Source of the DNA: Akkermansiaceae bacterium
GTDB taxonomy: Bacteria; Verrucomicrobiota; Verrucomicrobiia; Verrucomicrobiales; Akkermansiaceae
Direction: 5' to 3'
NCBI GenBank assembly: GCA_023301645.1
Contig: JALZUH010000205.1
Coordinates: 1-13,692 of the forward strand
Length of the DNA: 13,692 nt
The notes beneath the pieces were generated by a model. It was not told the origin of the DNA. It did not search any database and saw only the letters and a program-made list of their open reading frames with translations. Positions 7,655 through 13,692 of this stretch are shown one piece after another (positions within the stretch are counted from its first letter, which is position 1; each line of letters opens with the position of its first letter). The position numbers and the translations under genes were made by a program.

Positions 7655-8988
7655 ACCGAGTATTCACCCACCCAGCAACTATCCTGGCACCAGCCCTGAC
7701 ATTAGTCCTGACACTCCTACTCACTATCCCTCGACTCAGTGCTGACAGTGTTACCTTAGCAGGAGAAGACCAGCTATCAGGCACCATCACCTCTATTTCA
7801 GACGGAATCATCAGCATCCAGTCACCCATCAGTAACGACATCCTCGAAGTCGACCAGCATCACTTTAGACAAATCCTCTTCGACCACGCCACCCCGAATA
7901 AAACCAACCACAGCGAATTCATCTCGCTCAAAAATGGAGATACCCTACCACTCGATGTGCTCTCCCTCGATGATCAGCAGCTCATTGCCAAAGTAGCCTT
8001 TGGTGACACCATCACCATCCCACGCGCCAGCCTATCAACACTGAAGTTCAATCTAGGCAGTGAGAGCAGCGTCCTAGAAAACACCCCCAACCTAGCTAAC
8101 TGGCACATAGACTCAGGCAAATGGAGCACCAAAATAAACACCTTTGAAACAGAAGGAATAGGGAAAATAACCCGTAAGCTTCCCCTACCTACCAACCTCA
8201 ACATCAGCTTTGAGGTCGAATGGGAGGAAAAACTCCACTTCCATCTCAACTTCTGCGCTGAAGGCAAGGAGAAGACCCTCAAGCCAAGTGGCTACCACAT
8301 GGTCCTCAATCAGCAATCTCTGAGAATCGAGCGAGCCCAAGCCGATGCTGACGGAAACACTGAAATCCTCGCAGCCAACATCGACGCCAAAGAAACAGCT
8401 AACTCAAAAGCGCGCATCAGTATTAGTATCAACCGCAGCTCAGGCGAAATCAACGCCATGATTAATAATCGATTCCTCGGCACAGGATACGACATCGCCC
8501 AACCCGCCCAAGGCAGTCAAGTCTCCCTCTTTAACAGGAGCGGCAATATAGCCCGTATTACTGACCTCAAAATCACAAAAGCTAGCACCCATAACACATT
8601 TAGTGCCCCCACCGCCAAATCACTAGCAGGACGTGACAGCCTCATTGATAGCCAAGCCAATCAAATCAACGGCGAGATTCAAGCCATCAGCAAAGACGCA
8701 GACAGCACCAAGCTCAAAGTCGCATTCAAAGCCGACGACCATAATGGTCGTATACTCAATATTCCCGAGCACCGCATCAACACCCTCTACTTCAGAAAAA
8801 CCGACGAAGAAACCCCAGCCAAGGACAAATCCAGCAAAGTCACCATCGCAGGTAAAGGCAGCCTCCACCTAGAAAACATCCAATTCAGCGCAAAAACAAT
8901 GAGTGGTAAGCACCCATACCTAGGAGAAATAACCATTGATAAAAACTCCATCGAATCCATCGAGCCTTCACTTACCGACACCCCATAG
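7651..8988 (+). CDS. Secreted repeat/LamG-like protein A (tandem paralogue 1)
   Basis: A 445-aa exported protein. The signal peptide has a hydrophobic core at about residues 11-26 and cleavage near LSA-D32. The architecture is symmetrical. Two short beta repeats come first: residues 33-78, VTLAGEDQLSGTI...SIQSP, and 90-134, ISLKNGDTLPLDV...TITIPRASLSTLKF. A concanavalin/LamG-like beta sandwich follows at about 148-310, with NWHIDSGKW, ISFEVEW, GYHMVLNQQSLRIER and SLFNRSGNIARITDLKI. Two more degenerate repeats come last (about 327-382, QINGEIQAIS...ILNIPEHRINTLYF; 397-438). The repeat pattern is roughly LxxGDxLxGxI, a strand, IxIP, then IxxLxF. No catalytic residues are recognised; a binding or structural envelope role is likely. 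The ATG overlaps the upstream stop by 4 bp. The next gene, after 34 bp, has the same domain order, which suggests duplication. The family is not named with confidence. Confidence 0.78.
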   Translation: MNRVFTHPATILAPALTLVLTLLLTIPRLSADSVTLAGEDQLSGTITSISDGIISIQSPISNDILEVDQHHFRQILFDHATPNKTNHSEFISLKNGDTLPLDVLSLDDQQLIAKVAFGDTITIPRASLSTLKFNLGSESSVLENTPNLANWHIDSGKWSTKINTFETEGIGKITRKLPLPTNLNISFEVEWEEKLHFHLNFCAEGKEKTLKPSGYHMVLNQQSLRIERAQADADGNTEILAANIDAKETANSKARISISINRSSGEINAMINNRFLGTGYDIAQPAQGSQVSLFNRSGNIARITDLKITKASTHNTFSAPTAKSLAGRDSLIDSQANQINGEIQAISKDADSTKLKVAFKADDHNGRILNIPEHRINTLYFRKTDEETPAKDKSSKVTIAGKGSLHLENIQFSAKTMSGKHPYLGEITIDKNSIESIEPSLTDTP

Positions 8989-9022
8989 ATTCGACCTCGT
9001 CGCCACACCCAACACCCTTTGT

Positions 9023-10462
9023 ATGAACTCCACCCATCATATCAAATACAGCGCACTTGTCACAGTAGCCCTATTGCCCCTGCTAATCCTCTCCCTCAGT
9101 GCTTCAGTCATCTTAGCAGCACCTGATAAGGATGAAGTCACTGACGCCCCCCAGCACGCCACTGGACGCATCTTTTTAAACAACGGAGACAAACTCAGAG
9201 GCGACTTCAGCCAGCTAAATAAAAAAGGACTCATCCAGTTCAACTCCACCCTACTCAAAAAACCGGTAACCTTCGCGCTTGAAAACATCGTCACCTACAA
9301 GCTCGACACCGCGCAGCATCCAGCCAGCACCAACACCAGCACCCTCGCACGAGTCGAGCTCAACAGCCGATATAATCAACCATACGGCGATGTCCTCATC
9401 GGAAACATCATCGAGCTCACAGAAAAACAAATCACTCTAGAAACACACTTCGCTGGCACGGTCTACATCCAGCGCCCCATGGTCAAGGCCATCAGCTTCA
9501 TCTCCAATGACTCCGGAACCTTCTATGGACCCAATACCCTCAGCGAATGGGAAACTCCCAACCACGCACTCACATGGCGCGTCCGTAACAAAGAACTCAT
9601 CGCCACCAAGAGAAACTCCATCATTGGTAATAAAGTAAAACTCCAAAAATCATCCTACATCAGCTTCGAGCTCGAACAACCCGACAATTTCCAACTCGAG
9701 CTTAGGACCTTCACCGACAATATCACCTCACTACAGCCTAAAAATGGCCACAAGCTTACACTCAGCAGGTCATACGCCACCCTCTCCCTCAATACCCCAA
9801 CGGACAACAACGCCTTCAGAGCAGGACTCAATCGCCAAAGATACCCAGTGCGCCTCACCAAGAAAAACATCCACTTTGAAGTATTTATCGACGCCGAAGC
9901 AGGCACTTACAAGGTCTTTATCAATGGTCAGCAAGCTGCTGCCATGCAGATAGAGCCACTAGCCGAAGACCTACCCCACCAAGGCCTCTCACTAACCCAT
10001 AGCTCAACAGGAGAGCTAAAGCTCAAAAATATCATCATACGTCCATGGAATGGGGTAGTAAGCTCCGCACTTGCTGCAGCCCCAGACACCCAAGCCCCAG
10101 ACACCATTAAGCTCAATAATGGCGACAACGTCTCAGGAACACTCGCATCTATCGATGACAAGCACCTCTCCATCGAGACCGAATTCACCCCCATCACTAT
10201 CCCCCTCAGCCGCATCGAATCATTCGACCTGAAGCAAGCCAGCCAGCAGCCCCTCATGAAAGCAGGAGATGCTAGCATCTGGCTTAACAACGGCAGCCAG
10301 ATCACCCTCAAGGTAGCCACCATCAATGAGCAAAAAGTCACTGGATACGGACAAGCATATGGCGAACTCGAAATCGACCCGTCCACCATTAATCGCATAG
10401 ACTTCAACATCTATGATAAATCCCTCGACAACACCCGTGCGAAGGTAGACTCAGACAGCTAA
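9023..10462 (+). CDS. Secreted repeat/LamG-like protein B (tandem paralogue 2)
   Basis: A 479-aa exported protein from the ATG at 9023. Its signal peptide has a hydrophobic core at about residues 11-32 and cleavage near LAA-P34. An upstream in-frame ATG (8936) lies inside the previous gene and would hide the signal, so it is rejected. The domain order copies the preceding gene: repeat 1 (48-95, IFLNNGDKLRGDF), repeat 2 (108-160, VLIGNIIELTEKQITLET...VYIQRPMVKAISF), a LamG/ConA-like domain (about 165-343, with LTWRVRNKELIATK, FEVFIDAEAGTYKVFINGQ and GLSLTHSSTGELKLKNIII), repeat 3 (360-404, IKLNNGDNVSGTL...ITIPLSRIESFDL) and repeat 4 (416-463, IWLNNGSQITLKV...LEIDPSTINRIDF). The repeats are better preserved here than in the neighbour. 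The DAEAGTYKVFINGQ segment is typical of a LamG-like fold. Function is unknown; a surface or periplasmic adhesion or scaffold role is inferred. Selenocysteine factor gene selB begins 24 bp downstream. Confidence 0.78.
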   Translation: MNSTHHIKYSALVTVALLPLLILSLSASVILAAPDKDEVTDAPQHATGRIFLNNGDKLRGDFSQLNKKGLIQFNSTLLKKPVTFALENIVTYKLDTAQHPASTNTSTLARVELNSRYNQPYGDVLIGNIIELTEKQITLETHFAGTVYIQRPMVKAISFISNDSGTFYGPNTLSEWETPNHALTWRVRNKELIATKRNSIIGNKVKLQKSSYISFELEQPDNFQLELRTFTDNITSLQPKNGHKLTLSRSYATLSLNTPTDNNAFRAGLNRQRYPVRLTKKNIHFEVFIDAEAGTYKVFINGQQAAAMQIEPLAEDLPHQGLSLTHSSTGELKLKNIIIRPWNGVVSSALAAAPDTQAPDTIKLNNGDNVSGTLASIDDKHLSIETEFTPITIPLSRIESFDLKQASQQPLMKAGDASIWLNNGSQITLKVATINEQKVTGYGQAYGELEIDPSTINRIDFNIYDKSLDNTRAKVDSDS

Positions 10463-10486
10463 ACACCACTCACTCTCCTCCATCTC

Positions 10487-12394
10487 ATGCGCAATCTCAT
10501 ACTAGGAACCGCTGGACACATCGACCACGGTAAATCATCCCTCGTCAAGCGACTCACAGGACTAGACCCAGACCGACTCCCCGAAGAAAAAGCACGTGGA
10601 GTCACCATCGAGCTAGGTTTTGCCCACCTCTCACTCACAGCAGGCGAGAGCCAATACGAAGTCGGCATCATCGACGTCCCCGGGCACGCCGACTTTGTCA
10701 ATAATATGGTCGCAGGCGTAGGAGCCCTCGACGTAGCCGTCTTCATCATCGCCGCAGACGACGGCTGGATGCCCCAGTCCGAAGAGCACCTTCACATCCT
10801 CAGCTACCTAGGTATTACCAATATCGTCATCGCCATGACGAAGTCAGACCTCTGCGAAGACGTTCCATTTGCCATAGAAATGCTCAAGGACGAGCTCCAA
10901 GACACCTTCATCGCAGACGCACCCATCATCCCAGTCTCATCGATCACAGGTGACGGCATCGACGAGCTCAAGCAAGCCCTCATCGAAAAGTTCCGCAACT
11001 GCCCACCCCACCAAGACACTGGCAAGCCACGCCTCGCCATCGACAGGATCTTCTCACCAAAAGGAGCCGGCACAGTCGTCACTGGCACCCTCTCAGGCGG
11101 GCAGCTCAATATCGGAGACACGCTACTGCTCCAGCCACTAGGTATTTCGACAAAAGTCCGCTTCATCCAGAACCACAGCCACTCACTCGAAAGCGCCTAC
11201 CCAGGCATGAGAACAGCCCTCAACCTCCCTGACCTGCCCATCAGCACCCCTGGCAAAGCAGGAGCTCAGCGCGGCCACACACTCACCATCGAAGGCAATG
11301 GCAGTCCCACCGACACACTAGACATCACCCTAGAGCGCATCGACCGTGCCATCCCCGGCATCAAGCCGAAGCCACTGCGCCACATGGAAACCGTCGTCCT
11401 CCACCACGGATCCACCCGCTGCCGCGCCCGCGTCATCCTACACGGCAGAAACCACCTCAATGCAGGCGAAAGCTGCCTTGCCCAGCTCCGTCTCGACACC
11501 CCACTCTTCCTGCTCACAGGTGATCGTATCGTCCTACGTGACGGCTCGCAGCAGAGCACACTCGCAGGCGGCACCATCCTCGACGCCCAAGCCACGCGAC
11601 AGGGATTTAGAAAAGACGACCGCTCCGACTTCCTCCAGCAGCGAGAAAAAGCCACCGACGACCCAGCCACCTTCATCCAGTCACTCCTCACCAAAAACCA
11701 CACCCTCGACGCCAAGGACCCGCTGCCCAATCACCCCTTTAGTCAGCAGCTACTCGACGACACCATCACCCACCTACTCGCCAGTGGTGCCATTATCAAA
11801 CAAGGCGACACCCTGCTCCATGCCAAGTGGTGGAAAGCCATCAAAGCCGACGCAGAAAAATCCATCAAAGCATGGCACCGCTCACGCCCTGACCTCCCCG
11901 CCATGCCCATCGAAGACCTCATCAAGCCCATTGCTGTGCTCACCGAAGAACTCTCCACACTACTCATCACCTCACTCAGTGACGACGGCTACCGTGTCAG
12001 AGAAAATGGCATCTCACACTCCAGCCACAGCCTCACCCTGCCACCAGAAGTCGAAGCCGACGCTCAGAAAATCATCACCACCCTCGAGGGTGCTGGGCTC
12101 AACCCACCTAATAAAAGCGACATCACCACCACCGCCAGCCTCGACCAAGCGATGAAGTTCCTCATCCGCCTCGGGAAAATCATCGAGCTAGAGCCAAAAA
12201 TCGCCATCTCAATCGCCGCGCGAGACGCCGCCATAGAGAGTGTCACCAGCTTCCTCACTCAGAACGGCCAAGCCACCGCCAGCGAGCTCCGCCAGCACCT
12301 CGACACCACGCGTAAGATCGCCATGCCACTCCTCGAGCACCTCGACGCCATCGGCATCACCCTCAGAAATGAAAATCACCGCACCCTGAAATAA
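10487..12394 (+). CDS. selB: Selenocysteine-specific translation elongation factor SelB
   Basis: SelB is the EF-Tu-like GTPase that carries Sec-tRNA(Sec) to ribosomes stalled at UGA codons followed by a SECIS hairpin. The 635-aa product has the full expected length (E. coli, 614 aa). The G domain shows G1 GHIDHGKSS (residues 10-18), switch I RGVTIELG (38-45), G3 DVPGH (63-67), G4 TKSD (118-121) and G5-region SSITGDGI (151-158). Domain II begins RLAIDRIFSPKGAGTVVTG (182-200). The segment with LTGDRIVLRDGSQQSTLAGG (343-362) is characteristic of SelB rather than EF-Tu. The C-terminal third consists of winged helices and ends in the SECIS-binding WH4-type sequence GQATASELR...TTRK.AMPLLEHLD..G.T.R (594-626). 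It is co-directional with five envelope-protein genes and its TAA overlaps the next ATG (TAATG). No selA, selC or selD is in the window. The start has no Shine-Dalgarno motif. Confidence 0.96.
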   Translation: MRNLILGTAGHIDHGKSSLVKRLTGLDPDRLPEEKARGVTIELGFAHLSLTAGESQYEVGIIDVPGHADFVNNMVAGVGALDVAVFIIAADDGWMPQSEEHLHILSYLGITNIVIAMTKSDLCEDVPFAIEMLKDELQDTFIADAPIIPVSSITGDGIDELKQALIEKFRNCPPHQDTGKPRLAIDRIFSPKGAGTVVTGTLSGGQLNIGDTLLLQPLGISTKVRFIQNHSHSLESAYPGMRTALNLPDLPISTPGKAGAQRGHTLTIEGNGSPTDTLDITLERIDRAIPGIKPKPLRHMETVVLHHGSTRCRARVILHGRNHLNAGESCLAQLRLDTPLFLLTGDRIVLRDGSQQSTLAGGTILDAQATRQGFRKDDRSDFLQQREKATDDPATFIQSLLTKNHTLDAKDPLPNHPFSQQLLDDTITHLLASGAIIKQGDTLLHAKWWKAIKADAEKSIKAWHRSRPDLPAMPIEDLIKPIAVLTEELSTLLITSLSDDGYRVRENGISHSSHSLTLPPEVEADAQKIITTLEGAGLNPPNKSDITTTASLDQAMKFLIRLGKIIELEPKIAISIAARDAAIESVTSFLTQNGQATASELRQHLDTTRKIAMPLLEHLDAIGITLRNENHRTLK

Positions 12395-13383
12395 TGCGCG
12401 TGAAATGCCACAAGCCCACCAGTCTGAGCCACCTTACTCGTAGCATTATCCTACTTGGCATCAGTCTCATAAGCCTCACAGGCAGTCTCACCGCAGAACC
12501 TCAAGCAGAGGACAAAGCCCAAGTAAAAGCCCAGCCGACTGAGAAAATCAACGTGCTCATCGTCGACGGCTTCAGTAACCACGACTGGGAATTCACCACC
12601 AAGCACACCCGCGAACTACTCAGCGCCTCAGGACGCTTCGAGGTAGACGTATCCACCGCCCCCAGTAAGAAACACCCCAAAGGTGACAAAGGGCCAAACC
12701 CATGGGACAGCTGGAACCCAGCCTTCTCACAGTATGACGTCGTCATTCAGAACTCTAACAGCTACGGTAATCGACCAACATGGCCAGCAGCAGTGCAGAA
12801 AAACCTCGAACAATACGTCAAGCAAGGCGGAGGACTCCTCATCCTCCACTCAGCCAATAATGCCTTCCCCCAGTGGCCTGAGTATAACCAAATGATCGGC
12901 CTCGGCTGGCGTGACAAAAACTTCGGCCCCTCCATCACCATCGGTGATGACCAGCAAATCATCAAAGTCCCCACCGGAGAAGGTGGCTCCACTGGCCACG
13001 GTGTAAAGCTCAACACCCTCCTCACCCGCATAGGTGACCATCCCATTCACAGAGACCAGCCGAGACAATGGATGGCAGCCGAGCTCGAAATCTACTTCTA
13101 CCCCAGAGGCCCTGCCGAGAACATCACCATCCTCTCCTACGCCCGGGAGCCCAAGACCAAGCTCAACTTCCCCACCGAATGGACAGTCAAATACGGCCAA
13201 GGCCGCGTCTACGCCTCCACCTACGGGCACTCATGGCATAAGAACCCGCTATCGGACGGCATGCGCTGTATCGCATTCCACACCTCACTCATCCGCGCCT
13301 CCGAATGGCTCGCCACAGGAGACACCACCTCCCCACTCCCTGCTAACTTCCCCGATGACCAAGCCATCCAGCTAGCCCCCTGA
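12394..13383 (+). CDS. Secreted ThuA-domain protein
   Basis: A 329-aa protein with a signal peptide (MRVKCHKPTSLSHLTR, then the hydrophobic stretch SIILLGISLISLTG, cleavage near LTA-E35), a short charged linker (35-50) and a ThuA domain of class-I glutamine amidotransferase-like fold. ThuA marks are INVLIVDGFSNHDW (residues 52-65), YDVVIQNSN (114-122), YVKQGGGLLILHSANNAF (141-158), DHPIHRDQPRQW (215-226), ELEIYFYP (230-237) and GQGRVYASTYGHSW (268-281). ThuA was first linked to trehalose/disaccharide use in rhizobia and may act on keto-sugars. In verrucomicrobia and planctomycetes many exported ThuA proteins exist, and a role in carbohydrate breakdown is usually inferred, not shown. The ATG at 12394 overlaps the selB stop by one base, so translation is probably coupled. 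SelB and ThuA have no known functional link. A short CCCC-ATA-GGGG hairpin lies just after the TGA (13384-13394), without a T run. Confidence 0.88.
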   Translation: MRVKCHKPTSLSHLTRSIILLGISLISLTGSLTAEPQAEDKAQVKAQPTEKINVLIVDGFSNHDWEFTTKHTRELLSASGRFEVDVSTAPSKKHPKGDKGPNPWDSWNPAFSQYDVVIQNSNSYGNRPTWPAAVQKNLEQYVKQGGGLLILHSANNAFPQWPEYNQMIGLGWRDKNFGPSITIGDDQQIIKVPTGEGGSTGHGVKLNTLLTRIGDHPIHRDQPRQWMAAELEIYFYPRGPAENITILSYAREPKTKLNFPTEWTVKYGQGRVYASTYGHSWHKNPLSDGMRCIAFHTSLIRASEWLATGDTTSPLPANFPDDQAIQLAP

Positions 13384-13426
13384 CCCCATAGGGGCACCTT
13401 CTCACCTATCAAAAAGCACCCGAACC

Positions 13427-13486
13427 AAAGAAAAATCACATTTTTAACATTTCACTATTGCAAAGTATCCGTTCACCACATACTGA
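13427..13486 (+). promoter_or_regulatory. Candidate promoter for tRNA-Gln
   Basis: The 158-bp gap after the ThuA gene contains an A-tract/T-tract inverted repeat (AAAAAT-CAC-ATTTTT, 13431-13445) that resembles an UP element. It precedes TTGCAA (13458-13463) and CATACT (13479-13484, spacing 15) or TACTGA (13481-13486, spacing 17). The -10 matches are poor, and the tRNA starts about 55 bp further on, so this is only a candidate. Confidence 0.2.
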
Positions 13487-13541
13487 ATCCCCGCCGACCG
13501 CATACAGAGCTTCACAAAAGCAAAGCATGTAGTCCGAATGA

Positions 13542-13612
13542 AGACCTATGGTGTAATGGTAACACTCCGGATTTTGATTCCGTCATTCCAGGTTCGAGTC
13601 CTGGTAGGTCTA
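13542..13612 (+). tRNA. tRNA-Gln, anticodon UUG
   Basis: A full cloverleaf can be drawn by hand. The acceptor stem is AGACCTA/TAGGTCT (7 bp, perfect). The D arm is GTGT-AATGGTA-ACAC. The anticodon arm is CCGGA-TTTTGAT-TCCGT, with TTG at positions 34-36, decoding CAA. The variable region is CATT and the T arm is CCAGG-TTCGAGT-CCTGG, followed by discriminator A and no encoded CCA. The total is 71 nt. Position 27:43 is a C-U mismatch and the first pair is A1-U72, both slightly unusual. The D-arm and T-arm text (TATGGTGTAATGGTA, GGTTCGAGTCCTGGTAGGTC) resembles bacterial tRNA-Gln genes. It is followed by a strong terminator 16 bp downstream. Confidence 0.95.
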
Positions 13613-13627
13613 TTTCATTCATCAAAT

Positions 13628-13671
13628 ACCTCACTACGCTCTCTATTTTCTAGAGCTCAGTGAGGTTTTTT
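13628..13671 (+). terminator. Rho-independent terminator after tRNA-Gln
   Basis: ACCTCACT (13628-13635) pairs with AGTGAGGT (13659-13666), and inside it GCTCT (13638-13642) pairs with AGAGC (13652-13656). The two stems are separated by a 2x2 internal loop and capped by a 9-nt loop. Six Ts follow at once (13666-13671), then TGTTTT-like sequence. The structure and position fit an intrinsic terminator for the tRNA and any upstream read-through. Confidence 0.88.
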
Positions 13672-13692
13672 GTTTTACGAGGTTTTCTTCTT

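Noticed and set aside
7651..7700. TGA ending the toroid gene (7652-7654) as a possible Sec codon.
   Set aside because: The next in-frame stop follows about 15 codons later, the LPIYEK ending is the normal family C-terminus, and the TGA overlaps the next ATG in a standard ATGA junction.
11346..12155. A 269-codon overlapping frame on the plus strand inside selB.
   Set aside because: It is Ser/Pro/Thr-rich nonsense from C-rich codons read in another frame. SelB motifs run uninterrupted through this region.
13381..13650. The ThuA stop codon is TGA and the frame stays open after it through the tRNA gene, so with selB next door it could be a selenocysteine codon.
   Set aside because: The ThuA domain is already complete, and the extension would run through tRNA-Gln and has no protein-like composition. 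The only nearby hairpin (13384-13394) begins two bases after the TGA and has a 3-nt loop, unlike a SECIS. The open frame is most likely chance.
13613..13692. tRNA 3' end as an integration site with an att repeat.
   Set aside because: No integrase gene and no duplicate of the tRNA 3' end is present in the window. The downstream sequence is a normal terminator.

Overview
The window looks like chromosomal DNA from a verrucomicrobial (Planctomycetes-Verrucomicrobia-Chlamydiae-type) bacterium. This is inferred from the kinds of proteins present: a DUF4175-like coiled-coil membrane protein with a Gly/Glu-rich secreted partner, a short alpha/alpha-toroid protein ending in a RFLPIYEK-type tail, secreted proteins with 'LNNGDxLxGxI' repeats around a LamG-like domain, and a ThuA-domain protein with a signal peptide. 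No gene here fixes the genus. No mobile element, CRISPR array or rRNA was seen.

Layout. At 112-819 (+) is an exported protein of unknown function. At 937-1290 (+) is a RidA/YjgF-family protein with both key ligand-binding residues. It converges on prfC (RF3) at 1308-2945 (-), with only 17 bp between them and a small hairpin across the junction. A 249-bp divergent region (2946-3194) carrying two inverted repeats follows. From 3195 to 13383 seven genes run on the + strand with gaps of 43 bp or less and two stop/start overlaps, so they are probably one transcription unit: DUF4175-like membrane protein, secreted Gly/Glu-rich protein, secreted alpha/alpha-toroid protein, two tandem paralogous secreted repeat/LamG-like proteins, SelB (selenocysteine-specific elongation factor), and a secreted ThuA-domain protein. 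A tRNA-Gln(UUG) gene at 13542-13612 and a strong rho-independent terminator at 13628-13671 close the window.

How the genes may work together. Five consecutive products (3195-10462) are predicted to lie in the inner membrane or beyond it and carry interaction-type architectures: coiled coils, Gly-rich linkers, an alpha/alpha toroid, small beta repeats and a lectin-like fold. This suggests an envelope-associated complex. Its function is unknown, and no MoxR ATPase or Bat-type VWA partner is in the window. SelB and the ThuA protein appear to be co-transcribed passengers. SelB implies that the organism decodes UGA as selenocysteine somewhere, but no selA, selC, selD or convincing selenoprotein is visible here.

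Window-wide properties. None of the chosen start codons has a recognisable Shine-Dalgarno sequence; their upstream sequences are rich in C, A and T. The + strand has more C than G in the lines I counted, whichever strand is coding. That suggests replication-linked skew with + as the lagging strand, so that most genes here would be transcribed head-on to the fork.
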